Notes: generated by a model from the letters alone, not told the origin. Positions 7,043-15,434 are shown, counted from the stretch's first letter. The stretch: DNA of 64,000 bases from Pseudorhodoplanes sp049324435 (GCA_049324435.1 JBMOOQ010000031.1:1-64000); one strand, 5' to 3'. Numbers and translations: made by a program.

Positions 7043-8494
7043 TCAGCTCGCGCCGGTGAGGAATTGCATCGGGTCGACCGGGGTCGCGCCCTTGCGGATC
7101 TCGAAATGCAGCTGCGGCGATGACACATTGCCGGTCTGGCCGGACTTCGCAATGACCTGGCCGCGCTTCACGGTATCGCCCCGCTTGACCAGCAATTCGC
7201 TGGCGTGGGCATAGGCCGTGACATGGCCGCTGGCGTGACGCACCAGCACGAGATTGCCGTAGCCTTTCAGTTCGTTGCCGGAATAGGCAACGACGCCGTC
7301 CTCGGCCGCCTTGATCGGGGTGCCTTCAGGCACGGCGATATTGATGCCGTCATTCTGCTGTCCGGTCGGCTTCGGACCGAAGCCCGCGATGATGCGGCCG
7401 CGGACCGGCCAGCGGAACCCGGCGCCGCCCGCAGAAGCGGTCGCCTCTTCCTTGTCCTGCTTGGCCTGCTCGACCGGGCCCGGCGATTCCTTGATTGCAT
7501 GCGCCATCGGCATCTGCTGCGAATGCGCTTCGGCAATCCGCTGAGCCGGAGGCATGGTGGCCGGGGCCTGCGGCGCTGGACGCTGGGCCACCTGTGCAGG
7601 CACAGGGGCCTGGACCGGTGCCGGACGCGGCGCCTGTGCGCTCCGGGCCGTCCCGGGAATGGTGAGCTGCTCGCCCATGCGCACCTTGTGATGCGGCGGC
7701 AGCCGGTTCGCCTGCGCCAGCGCGACCGGGCTGACATTGTAGCGCCGGCCGATGCTGAACAGCGTCTCGCCGGGTCCCACGGTATGCACGTGGCCCTGCG
7801 CCGCGAACGGACGCGCGGGCGCGGGCTGACGTACGCTGCCGGTGGTCAAAGGCGCAGCGGCAAGCTGCGGCGACGCGGGAGCCGGCGCCGGACGCCCGCC
7901 CGAATAGTTGTATTTCGGAATGACAAGCCGCTGGCCGGGATAGACCGGCGTGCCGGTGGTCATGCCGTTGGCTTCGGCGATCGCGATGGCGGGAACGCCA
8001 TAGCGCCGCGCGATGCTCTGGATCGTCTCGCCCTGCCCGACCGTGACCGGCGTACCGCCGTTCCAGTCCCAGCGCTTTGAATCATGCGGCTGCGCGACCA
8101 CCGGCCGCTGCGGAACCGAGCCGGTCCATTCGGGCTGCTGCTGATAGGGAGCTGCGCCACGTCCGCCGCCGGATACACCCTGTTGGTAGGACGGCTGCTG
8201 GTAGGACGATTGCTGGTAGGACGAGGGCTGATAGTGCGGCGCCGGCTGCTGATAATAGGGCTGCGGCTGGGCCGGCGGCAGCGGCTGGCTCTGCACCTGG
8301 CTGTATTGCTGGCCATAGCGCTGCTGCGGCGGCTGCTGGGCGACGGGCCCGCTCGGTTGCGACGAAAACGGATTGGAGAATGGCTGTTCGATGCGGTTGG
8401 CGTCGCTTGAACAGGCGGCAGTCGCAAGCGCGAGCGCAGCGCAGACAGCCAGACGCGACACGGCAGGCGAGCGGACAGGCTCAGCAGAACGCAT
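7043..8494 (-). CDS. LysM and degenerate LytM (M23) lipoprotein, NlpD/DipM type
   Basis: 483 residues. A signal sequence with lipobox LATAAC predicts lipid attachment. A long Gln/Pro/Tyr-rich linker follows, including the SYQQ repeats encoded at 8181-8225, then two LysM domains (VGQGETIQSIARRYGV and VGPGETLFSIGRRYNV) and a C-terminal LytM domain from about residue 359. Active LytM peptidases need HxxxD and HxH; here they read N381xxxN385 and Q461-L-H463, with H430 kept. At least three key residues are lost, so this is probably an amidase activator that binds peptidoglycan during cell division rather than a peptidase. It is followed on the same strand by no gene; pcm lies upstream. The activator role is inferred from the family (NlpD, EnvC, DipM). 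Confidence 0.87.
   Translation of the reverse strand: MRSAEPVRSPAVSRLAVCAALALATAACSSDANRIEQPFSNPFSSQPSGPVAQQPPQQRYGQQYSQVQSQPLPPAQPQPYYQQPAPHYQPSSYQQSSYQQPSYQQGVSGGGRGAAPYQQQPEWTGSVPQRPVVAQPHDSKRWDWNGGTPVTVGQGETIQSIARRYGVPAIAIAEANGMTTGTPVYPGQRLVIPKYNYSGGRPAPAPASPQLAAAPLTTGSVRQPAPARPFAAQGHVHTVGPGETLFSIGRRYNVSPVALAQANRLPPHHKVRMGEQLTIPGTARSAQAPRPAPVQAPVPAQVAQRPAPQAPATMPPAQRIAEAHSQQMPMAHAIKESPGPVEQAKQDKEEATASAGGAGFRWPVRGRIIAGFGPKPTGQQNDGINIAVPEGTPIKAAEDGVVAYSGNELKGYGNLVLVRHASGHVTAYAHASELLVKRGDTVKRGQVIAKSGQTGNVSSPQLHFEIRKGATPVDPMQFLTGAS
8181..8225. repeat. Tandem 15-base repeat, three units, inside the LysM/LytM gene
   Basis: Three back-to-back 15-base units with the shared core TGGTAGGACG. On the minus strand they encode repeated SYQQ-containing pentapeptides in the disordered linker of the lipoprotein. 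Unit number could vary between strains without breaking the frame. Confidence 0.85.
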
Positions 8495-8639
8495 CGTACA
8501 AACTCACTCAACGCTACAAAGACGGTTGAGCGAAGTTAAACACCTGCGGAGTAAACAAGGCTTTAAGCAAAGGCTATGCGTAAACCTTAATGGACGTCGC
8601 AACGCTGCAACAACCGACAGCGTTTACAATTGCTTGCGG

Positions 8640-9293
8640 TTACAATTCCTTCGCCTGACCGGGCACCAGCGGCACGAACCGTACGGCGATCAGATCTTCG
8701 CGCGCGACGCCGTCCGCAGCCTTGCGCAGCCGCACGATGTGCTGCGGTCCGTTCATGGGTCCGACCGGGAGCACCATGATCCCGTCATCGGCCAACTGAT
8801 CGACCAGCGCCTGCGGTACGATTTCCGCAGCTGCGGTGACGATGATGCGGTCGAACGGCGGCAGGTTCGGCGCGCCTTGCAGGCCGTCGCCCACCAGCAC
8901 ATCGATATTGGTATAGCCGATCTGGTCGAAGAGGCGCCGCGCCTTCTCGGCGAGGGTGCGATAGCGTTCGATCGACACCACATGTGCGGCAATGCGCGAG
9001 ATCACCGCCGCCTGATAGCCCGAGCCGGTCCCGATCTCCAGCACACGATGATGCGATTGCAGCTCCAGCAGCTCGGTCATGTAGGCGACGACATACGGCT
9101 GGCTGATGGTCTGGCCGCAAGCGATCGGCAGCGCACTGTCCCGATAGGCCTGCGGTTTCATGTCGTCGCCGACGAACATCTCGCGCGGCACTTCGTCCAT
9201 TGCCCGCAACACGGCACCATCGGTGATCCCGCGGCGCCGCAGCGTCAGCAGGAACTCCATGCGGTCCAGATTCTTGTTCTTCGACGGCCACAT
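8640..9293 (-). CDS. pcm: Protein-L-isoaspartate O-methyltransferase
   Basis: 217 residues. The SAM-binding motif VLEIGTGSGYQAAV and the preceding ACGQTISQPYVVAYM are diagnostic of the PCMT family; SQPYVVA lines the isoaspartyl site. The enzyme methylates isoaspartyl residues formed by protein ageing so they can revert to aspartate. It lies next to surE, an association I recall in many proteobacteria (surE-pcm), 53 bases downstream on the same strand. A second, more divergent PCMT homologue is present at 45089-45739. Confidence 0.95.
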   Translation of the reverse strand: MWPSKNKNLDRMEFLLTLRRRGITDGAVLRAMDEVPREMFVGDDMKPQAYRDSALPIACGQTISQPYVVAYMTELLELQSHHRVLEIGTGSGYQAAVISRIAAHVVSIERYRTLAEKARRLFDQIGYTNIDVLVGDGLQGAPNLPPFDRIIVTAAAEIVPQALVDQLADDGIMVLPVGPMNGPQHIVRLRKAADGVAREDLIAVRFVPLVPGQAKEL

Positions 9294-9346
9294 CGCGGGG
9301 CCCTCACGAACGGCTCGGGCGCACAGTCAACGCGAGACCAGGTGCG

Positions 9347-10111
9347 TCAGTCAAACTGATCCGCAAGCCGCGTCATGAAATCGTGGTCGGTCTGGTCGAG
9401 GCGGAGCGGCGTCACCGAAATGCGGTTCTGGTCGAGTGCCGACAGATCGGTGCCATCGACCGGCGCCGGCTTGCCCTTCCGCGAAAACGCGATCCAGAAA
9501 TAAGGGTTGGAACGGCCGTCGAAGCGCGGCTCGATCCGCAGCAGTTCCTGGTCGCGCCGGCCCTGCGCGGTGACGGCGATGCCCTGCACAGCATCGGCAT
9601 GGCAATCCGGGAAATTGACGTTGACCAGCGACCCCTTCGGAATACCGGTGGCGAGCACCTGGCGCACAACGTCGGGACCGAATTTGCGCCCGGTATCCCA
9701 TGGCGGATTGTCGCGATTGCCCGGCCCATAGGCTTGCGACAGCGCAATCGAGGGAATGTTGAGCACAGTGCCTTCCAGAGCGCCGGCGACGGTGCCGGAA
9801 TAGCCGACATCCTCCGCGACGTTCTGGCCGCGATTGACGCCGGACAGCACGAGGTCCGGCTTGCGGTCGGCGATGATGTGGCGCACCGCCATGATGACGC
9901 AATCGGTCGGCGTGCCCTTCACCGCAAAGTGGCGCGGCCCGACTTCGCGCAGCCGCAGCGGATCGTTGAGCGACAGCGAATGCGACACCCCGGAATTGTC
10001 GGTCTCGGGCGCAACCACCCAGACATCGTCCGACAGCGCTCGCGCAATGTCCTCGCAGACCTTCAGCCCCTCGGCATGAATGCCGTCGTCGTTGGTGACC
10101 AATATCCGCAT
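9347..10111 (-). CDS. surE: 5'/3'-nucleotidase SurE
   Basis: 254 residues, the standard SurE length. The N-terminal MRILVTNDDGIHAEG carries the metal-binding Asp-Asp pair, and NSGVSHSLSL and VLSGVNRGQN are the other conserved SurE loops. SurE dephosphorylates nucleoside monophosphates and short polyphosphates in the cytoplasm. It lies between serS and pcm on the minus strand; a copy of the dispersed palindromic repeat separates it from serS. Confidence 0.97.
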   Translation of the reverse strand: MRILVTNDDGIHAEGLKVCEDIARALSDDVWVVAPETDNSGVSHSLSLNDPLRLREVGPRHFAVKGTPTDCVIMAVRHIIADRKPDLVLSGVNRGQNVAEDVGYSGTVAGALEGTVLNIPSIALSQAYGPGNRDNPPWDTGRKFGPDVVRQVLATGIPKGSLVNVNFPDCHADAVQGIAVTAQGRRDQELLRIEPRFDGRSNPYFWIAFSRKGKPAPVDGTDLSALDQNRISVTPLRLDQTDHDFMTRLADQFD

Positions 10112-10122
10112 TTACAATCCTC

Positions 10123-10252
10123 GCGTCCCGGACACGGCGCAGCGTGAAATCGTGCGCAGCAGAACCGGGGCCCATTGAACCGAGCGATAAAAAGATGGGT
10201 CCCGGTTCTGCAGCGCGTCATGACATGACGCGCTGCGCCCGGGACACGAGAC
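10123..10252. repeat. Dispersed palindromic intergenic repeat, copy 3
   Basis: Third copy, with the clearest hairpin: GCAGAACCGGGGCCCAT on the left is matched by ATGGGTCCCGGTTCTGC on the right around a ~20-base loop, and outer arms GCGTCCCGGACACGGCGC and GCGCTGCGCCCGGGAC pair partly. Unlike the other two copies it lies between co-directional genes (serS and surE), where it could reduce or stabilise downstream transcript. Confidence 0.8.
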
Positions 10253-10260
10253 CTCGGTCA

Positions 10261-11673
10261 TCATTGCTTTTTCTCGATCACCGTCATCCCGCCCATATAG
10301 GGCCGCAACACGTCCGGCACCACGATCGAGCCGTCGGCCTGCTGATAGGTCTCCATCACCGCGATCAGCGCGCGCCCGACCGCAACGCCCGAGCCGTTCA
10401 GCGTATAGACAAAACCCTTCGACTTGCCGTCCGCGCCCTTGTAGCGCGCGTTCATGCGCCGCGCCTGGAAGTCGCCGCAGACCGAGCAGCTTGAGATTTC
10501 GCGGAACATGTTCTGGCCCGGCAGCCAGACCTCGATGTCGTAGGTCTTCTGCGAGGCAAAGCCCATGTCGCCGGTGCAGAGCGTGACGACGCGATAATGC
10601 AGGTCCAGCCGGCGCAGCACTTCTTCGGCAGATGCGGTCATGCGCTCGTGCTCGTCCATCGCCTGTTCGGGCGTGGTGATCGAGACGAGTTCGACCTTGG
10701 TGAATTGATGCTGGCGGATCATACCGCGGGTGTCGCGACCCGCAGCTCCAGCTTCTGCGCGGAAGCACGGCGTGCAGGCGGTGAGCCGCATTGGCAGACG
10801 CGCTTCGTCGGTGATGTCCTCGCGGACGAGATTGGTGAGCGGGACTTCGGCGGTGGGGATGAGCCAGAACTCTTCGGTTCGATCGATCAAATCTTGCGGC
10901 GTAAGATACTTTTCCATTTCGAATGAACCGGGTTTTACATTTGCTGCCTTGATCTCATCGGCCCAGCGCTGAATTTGATGCGCTCTTGTCTCTGTCCGAG
11001 TTACAAGGAATTGATCGTCAGCAAACTTCGGCAACTGCGCCGTACCGAACATCGCGTCGTCCCGCACCAGCACCGGTGGATTGACCTCGGTGTAGCCATG
11101 CTCCTGCGTATGCAGGTCGAGCATGAATTGCGCGAGCGCGCGTTCGAGCCGTGCGAGGCCGCCGGTCAGCACCACGAAACGCGCGCCGGACAGTTTCGCC
11201 GCCAGTTCGAAATCCATCATGCCTAACGCTTCGCCGAGTTCGAAATGCTGCTTCGGCGTGAACGCGTAATCGCGTTTGGCTCCAAATTTATGATGTTCGA
11301 CATTGCCGTGCTCGTCGGCGCCGTCCGGCACTTCGTCGAGCGGCAGGTTCGGGATCTCGGCGAGCGCCTTCTGCAACGCCTCGTCGGCCGCCTTCGCCGC
11401 AGCGTCGAGCTTCGGCTGCTCGTCCTTCAGCGACGCCACCTCCGCCATCAGCGCGTTGGCGCGCGCCTCGTCCTTCACCTTCTTCGCCTCGCCGATTTCC
11501 TTGGAGGCTGCATTGCGCCGCGCCTGCGCGGTCTCCGCCGCGGTAATGGCTGAGCGGCGGGCTTCGTCCAGCGCGATCAGACGTTGCGCCGTGCCCTTGA
11601 AGTCGGACTTCCGCCGCATCAGACGGCGGTCGAACTCGTCCGGGTTGTCGCGGATCCATTTGATGTCGTGCAT
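10261..11673 (-). CDS. serS: Seryl-tRNA synthetase, with an unusual internal insertion
   Basis: 470 residues, about 40 longer than a typical bacterial SerRS. The N-terminal coiled-coil arm (residues ~25-110), the motif-2 region TPCFRAEAGAAGRDTRG, and the motif-3 region with NGSGVAVGRALIAVMETYQ are intact. Between LPKFADDQF and FWLIPTAEVPLTN there are ~46 residues; other bacterial enzymes I recall have about a dozen there. This extra segment (encoded at about 10870-11025) is markedly AT-richer than the rest of the gene. The enzyme charges tRNA-Ser with serine in the cytoplasm. It lies between tatC and surE on the minus strand, in the order known from rhizobia. Confidence 0.95.
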   Translation of the reverse strand: MHDIKWIRDNPDEFDRRLMRRKSDFKGTAQRLIALDEARRSAITAAETAQARRNAASKEIGEAKKVKDEARANALMAEVASLKDEQPKLDAAAKAADEALQKALAEIPNLPLDEVPDGADEHGNVEHHKFGAKRDYAFTPKQHFELGEALGMMDFELAAKLSGARFVVLTGGLARLERALAQFMLDLHTQEHGYTEVNPPVLVRDDAMFGTAQLPKFADDQFLVTRTETRAHQIQRWADEIKAANVKPGSFEMEKYLTPQDLIDRTEEFWLIPTAEVPLTNLVREDITDEARLPMRLTACTPCFRAEAGAAGRDTRGMIRQHQFTKVELVSITTPEQAMDEHERMTASAEEVLRRLDLHYRVVTLCTGDMGFASQKTYDIEVWLPGQNMFREISSCSVCGDFQARRMNARYKGADGKSKGFVYTLNGSGVAVGRALIAVMETYQQADGSIVVPDVLRPYMGGMTVIEKKQ

Positions 11674-11852
11674 GGCGGTGTCCGTACCTGATTCTCGTTA
11701 CAGCCAGCCGTGGAGGCGCAGGCCGTCGGCCCTGTTCTTTAAGACGCGGGCGCGTCTGTGTCCCGTTTTCCTTTCCCGCACAAGCACGAGTTGGAGTGGC
11801 GGGGGGTTGGACCGGGCAAAGATAAGGCGGGTTCTTGCGGAGGATACGTGTG

Positions 11853-12677
11853 CTACCCGCCCGCGCCTTCGGCCGGCGCCGCGTCCGACGCATCCCCCGT
11901 TTGCGGCGGGGCCTTCTTTTCGACCAGCCGCGCCGCCCAGATCGCGCCCTCATACAGCGCCATCAGCGGCACCGCGAGCGAGAGCTGGCTGATCACGTCC
12001 GGCGGTGTCAGCACCGCCGCCAGTACGAAGGCGCCGACGATGAAGTAGCGCCGTTTGGTGCGCAGCTGCTCCGACGTGATGATGCCGACCCGCGCCAGCA
12101 GCGTCAGAATCACCGGCAGCTGGAACGCCACCCCGAACGCAAAGACCAGCGACATCATCAGCGACAGATATTCGCCGACCTTCGGTAAGAGCGCGATCTC
12201 GGCCATCCCCTCGCCGGTCTGCTGCATGCCGAGCGAGAAGCGCACCAAGAGCGGCATCACGATGAAATAGACGACCAGCGAACCGAGAACGAAGAAGATC
12301 GGGGTCGCGATCAGATACGGCACGAAGGCCTGGCGCTCGTTGCGATAGAGGCCGGGCGCAACGAACATGTAGATCTGCGCCGCGATCACCGGAAAGGCAA
12401 GGAAGGCGGCGCCGAACATGGCGAGCTTGAGCTGCGTCAGGAAATATTCGAGCAGCGCGGTGTAGATGAATTTCGAATTCTCGATGCCGGCCACCCAGAC
12501 GAACGGCCAGACGAGAATGTTGTAGATCTGCTTGGCGAACGCGAAGCAGAGAATGAAAGCCACGCCGAATGCAATCAGCGCCTTGATCAGGCGCGAGCGC
12601 AATTCGATCAGATGGTCGATCAAGGGCGCCTTGCTGGCCTCGATCTCGTCTTCTTCTTCCGGCCTGCGGTTGCTCAT
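11853..12677 (-). CDS. tatC: Sec-independent protein translocase TatC
   Basis: 274 residues with six predicted membrane helices. The start SKAPLIDHLIELRSRLIKAL is the TatC cytoplasmic N-terminus that recognises the twin-arginine signal, and the periplasmic segment ending EYFLTQLKLA and the glycine-rich FVAPGLYRNERQAF are family marks. TatC and TatB form the receptor for folded proteins with twin-arginine signals. Its ATG overlaps the tatB stop by 4 bases, so translation is coupled. The last ~25 residues are a proline/alanine-rich tail. Confidence 0.97.
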   Translation of the reverse strand: MSNRRPEEEDEIEASKAPLIDHLIELRSRLIKALIAFGVAFILCFAFAKQIYNILVWPFVWVAGIENSKFIYTALLEYFLTQLKLAMFGAAFLAFPVIAAQIYMFVAPGLYRNERQAFVPYLIATPIFFVLGSLVVYFIVMPLLVRFSLGMQQTGEGMAEIALLPKVGEYLSLMMSLVFAFGVAFQLPVILTLLARVGIITSEQLRTKRRYFIVGAFVLAAVLTPPDVISQLSLAVPLMALYEGAIWAARLVEKKAPPQTGDASDAAPAEGAGG

Positions 12678-13147
12678 GCCGCTCCGCCCTGCTTCGCAGA
12701 ATCCGGCTTAATCTCGATGGTGCCGTCTGCCGAGACCATGGGCGCGTCGGGCACCACCGAGGGCGGCGCCTCGGAAGACGGCGCACCGGCGGACGGCTCG
12801 ATTGCACCGGGATCGGCAGTCGCGACGGCATGCGTCGCGGCGGATTTGTCCCCGCCAGACGGATCGGTTCCGAACGCGGCCTCAACCTCTTTCTGAGCAA
12901 TATCGAGCGGATTGTTGAAGGCGGATGTCGCCTTGGCGCTGGCCTCGTCGAATTGCCGCTTCAGGTCGGCGACCTCGGCCTCGCGCATCGCCTCGCGGAA
13001 CTGATCCTGGAAGTCGGAGGCCATGCGCCGGACCTTGCCCATCCAGTGACCGAGCGAGCGCAGCACGCCGGGCAATTCCTTCGGCCCGATGGCGATCAGG
13101 GCGACCACGCCAACGATGAGGAGCTCGCTCCAGCTGATGTCGAACAT
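12674..13147 (-). CDS. tatB: Sec-independent protein translocase TatB
   Basis: 157 residues from the ATG at 13147. MFDISWSELLIVGVVALIAIGPKELP is the standard TatB membrane helix and hinge, followed by an amphipathic helix (VLRSLGHWMGKVRRM) and a long acidic, disordered tail. An in-frame start 27 bases earlier would add residues not seen in the family. TatB sits with TatC in the twin-arginine signal receptor. It overlaps tatC by 4 bases; upstream a stem-loop separates it from tatA. Confidence 0.95.
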   Translation of the reverse strand: MFDISWSELLIVGVVALIAIGPKELPGVLRSLGHWMGKVRRMASDFQDQFREAMREAEVADLKRQFDEASAKATSAFNNPLDIAQKEVEAAFGTDPSGGDKSAATHAVATADPGAIEPSAGAPSSEAPPSVVPDAPMVSADGTIEIKPDSAKQGGAA

Positions 13148-13161
13148 GGACCTTTGACTCC

Positions 13162-13195
13162 AAGGGGCGCCCAACCCTTCCGGATGGCGCCCCTT
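13162..13195 (-). promoter_or_regulatory. Stem-loop between tatA and tatB
   Basis: AAGGGGCGCC at 13162-13171 and GGCGCCCCTT at 13186-13195 form a perfect 10-base stem with a 14-base loop. It lies in the ~80-base gap between the tatA stop and the tatB start, with the tatB Shine-Dalgarno just beyond it. It has only a very short T-run, so it looks like a partial terminator or an RNA-stabilising hairpin. Such a structure could make TatA more abundant than TatB; that use is inferred. Confidence 0.7.
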
Positions 13196-13226
13196 TCACA
13201 CCGCGAGCGTCGGCGGTGCAGACCGC

Positions 13227-13475
13227 TCAGGCAGTGCCCTCGAACTTCTTGCTGGTTTCCGCCTGCTGTTTCAGGTCGGCCCCGGCATTGATGGTCTTCA
13301 TCGGCTCGCCGGGCTTGGTTTCGGTCTTGGCGGTGTCGTCCTCCGACATGCCCTTCTTGAAGGCCTTGATGCCCTGAGCCATGTCGCCCATCAGTTCGGA
13401 AATCTTGCCGCGCCCGAACAGGAGCAGCACCACGACCACGACGACGATCCAGTGCCAGATGCTGAGTGAACCCAT
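13227..13475 (-). CDS. tatA: Sec-independent protein translocase TatA
   Basis: 82 residues. A single membrane helix (IWHWIVVVVVVLLLF) is followed by GRGKISELMGDMAQGIKAFKKG, the TatA hinge and amphipathic helix, and a short charged tail. TatA oligomerises to form the export path for folded proteins. GGAGG lies 9 bases before the ATG. It heads tatA-tatB-tatC-serS-surE-pcm on the minus strand; an ABC ATPase gene lies between it and scpB. Confidence 0.96.
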   Translation of the reverse strand: MGSLSIWHWIVVVVVVLLLFGRGKISELMGDMAQGIKAFKKGMSEDDTAKTETKPGEPMKTINAGADLKQQAETSKKFEGTA

Positions 13476-13553
13476 AGCGCGAAACCTCCGCGTAACCTCC
13501 GGGAGGCGCGCCTTCCTTCAACCGAGTGAGGCACGCCGGGACATGTCCGGAAA

Positions 13554-14675
13554 CTAGGCTTCGGGCGCGGCAAAAACAAGGACTTCGGCCGGATCGCATT
13601 CCAGCCGCAGACTATCGTTAACCGGCGGAATGGCATCGCGCAGCAGGCGGCCTTTCAGCGGGGTCTCAAGGCCTTCAACTGCAACATCAACGAGATCGAC
13701 ATGGCCCATGAACTGGCGATGCTGAATCCGCGCCTGGACCCCCTCGCCGCCGCCTTTCAGCCGCAGCGCCTGGGGACGGATGGCAACCACAGCCTCCGCC
13801 CCCTCCGGAAGGCCGGGTGCGGCAAAGCGACCGACCCGGGTCTCGGCAAAGCCGCCGCGCACGGTTCCCGCAATCTCGTTCAGCTCGCAGAAGAAGCGCG
13901 CGACAAACAGGTCCTTCGGCCGTGTATAGATGGCCTCCGGCGTTCCCTGCTGGACCAGCGATCCGCGATCCATCAGGGCAATGCGGTCACCCATCTGCAG
14001 CGCCTCTTCCGGATCGTGGGTCACAACCACGCACGTGACCCGCGCCTCGCGCAGCACGTTCAGGGTGTCGTCGCGCACCTTTTCCCGCAGACGCCGGTCG
14101 AGACCTGAAAACGGCTCGTCCATCAGAAGCACGCTCGGCCGCGGTGCAACCGCGCGGGCCAACGCGACGCGCTGCTGTTCGCCGCCCGACAGCATATGCG
14201 GATAGGACGTGGCATATTTCGCAAGTCCGACCCGGTCCAGCGCACGCATCGCCTCGCGCTCGGCTTCCGCCTTCGGCAGCGACTTCAGCCCGAACATCAC
14301 ATTGGCGAGATTGGTCAGGTGCGGGAACAGCGCGAAGTCCTGAAACATCAGGCCCACACCGCGCCGTTCCGGCGGCAGATAATACGGTCCTTCCGACACC
14401 GCGCGGTCGTTGATCAGGATACGGCCCTCGGCCGGTTCCTCGACTCCTGCGGCGAGCCGCAGCAGCGTGGTCTTGCCGCAGCCGGACCGACCGAGCAGAC
14501 ATACGATCTCGCCCGGCTCGATGTCGAGCGAAACATCGCGGACCGCCGTGACGTCGCCATAACGATGCGTGACCCGGTCGAATGACAGCTTCGCCGCAAT
14601 CGAGGCGGGCGTGCGGCCGGCGTCGATGCGGTTGGTACTCACACTGGTGCTGCTCACGCTGGCGGGTGCCGCCAT
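13554..14675 (-). CDS. Orphan ABC transporter ATP-binding protein, FbpC/PotA-like
   Basis: 373 residues. Walker A GRSGCGKT (near residue 62), the signature LSGGEQQRVALARA, Walker B VLLMDEPFSGLD and the H-loop VVTHD are all intact, and a C-terminal ~120-residue TOBE-like region with VVAIRPQALRL places it in the iron(III)/polyamine/sulfate importer group. No permease or binding protein gene is next to it. Its ATG follows directly after the scpB stop codon (TAG then ATG), so translation is coupled to a chromosome-segregation gene. In the rhizobial arrangement I recall, scpB is followed by tatA, so this gene looks like a later insertion. Substrate is unknown; FbpC-type iron import is a possibility. 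Confidence 0.85.
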   Translation of the reverse strand: MAAPASVSSTSVSTNRIDAGRTPASIAAKLSFDRVTHRYGDVTAVRDVSLDIEPGEIVCLLGRSGCGKTTLLRLAAGVEEPAEGRILINDRAVSEGPYYLPPERRGVGLMFQDFALFPHLTNLANVMFGLKSLPKAEAEREAMRALDRVGLAKYATSYPHMLSGGEQQRVALARAVAPRPSVLLMDEPFSGLDRRLREKVRDDTLNVLREARVTCVVVTHDPEEALQMGDRIALMDRGSLVQQGTPEAIYTRPKDLFVARFFCELNEIAGTVRGGFAETRVGRFAAPGLPEGAEAVVAIRPQALRLKGGGEGVQARIQHRQFMGHVDLVDVAVEGLETPLKGRLLRDAIPPVNDSLRLECDPAEVLVFAAPEA

Positions 14676-15434
14676 CTACTCCTCGGGCCGGTCTCCGGTG
14701 GACTGCTCCGCGGATTGCTGCTCAGGCTCCTCCTCTGCCCGCGGGGCAAGGCCGAGGTCAAGATCGCCCGGCTCCAGCGGATCCTCGTCGTCGCGGAGGG
14801 CCGGATCGTCGTTCGGGACCGGAACCGAGAAATTCGGCGGCAGGTGCCCCTCCAGCATGCCGGAGCCCTTCAGTTCGTCGAGGCCCGGCAGATCGCTCAG
14901 TTGCTCAAGCCCGAAATGCGAGATGAAGGCCTCGGTCGTCCCATAAGTGATCGGGCGGCCGGGCACCTTGCGGCGGCCGCGCGGACGGATCCATCCGGTC
15001 TCGAGCAGCACGTCGAGCGTGCCTTTCGACATGGTGACGCCGCGGATGTCTTCCATCTCGGCGCGCGTGACCGGCTGGTGATAGGCGATGACCGCGAGCG
15101 TCTCGATTGCCGCACGCGACAGCTTGCGCGGCTGGATCGCCTCGCGGGTCAGCAGCCAGGCGAGATCATTGGCGGTACGGAAGGTCCATTTGCCGTTGAC
15201 CTTGACGAGATTGACGCCGCGCGGCGCGTATTCGTCCTTGAGCATCTGCAGGGTCTGCGCGAGATCGACCCCCTCGGGCAGGCGCTGCGCCAGCGTCTTC
15301 TCGTCAAGCGGTTCCTTCGACGCAAACAGAAGCGCTTCCAGAATGCGCAATTCCTCCGGCCGCACCTGCGGCTGCCGGATCGCCTCCGGAGCCTCCCCGT
15401 CGTCATCGATCAGTTTGCGGGCCAAGCCTTGCAT
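14676..15434 (-). CDS. scpB: Segregation and condensation protein B
   Basis: 252 residues. The winged-helix core is visible as ILEALLFASKEPLDEKTLAQ and AAIETLAVIAYHQPVTRAEM with RGRRKVPGRPITYGTT, all ScpB marks. The C-terminal ~50 residues are acidic and low-complexity. ScpB binds the kleisin ScpA and, with Smc, compacts and separates chromosomes. It follows scpA by 69 bases and is directly followed by the orphan ABC ATPase gene. Confidence 0.95.
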   Translation of the reverse strand: MQGLARKLIDDDGEAPEAIRQPQVRPEELRILEALLFASKEPLDEKTLAQRLPEGVDLAQTLQMLKDEYAPRGVNLVKVNGKWTFRTANDLAWLLTREAIQPRKLSRAAIETLAVIAYHQPVTRAEMEDIRGVTMSKGTLDVLLETGWIRPRGRRKVPGRPITYGTTEAFISHFGLEQLSDLPGLDELKGSGMLEGHLPPNFSVPVPNDDPALRDDEDPLEPGDLDLGLAPRAEEEPEQQSAEQSTGDRPEE

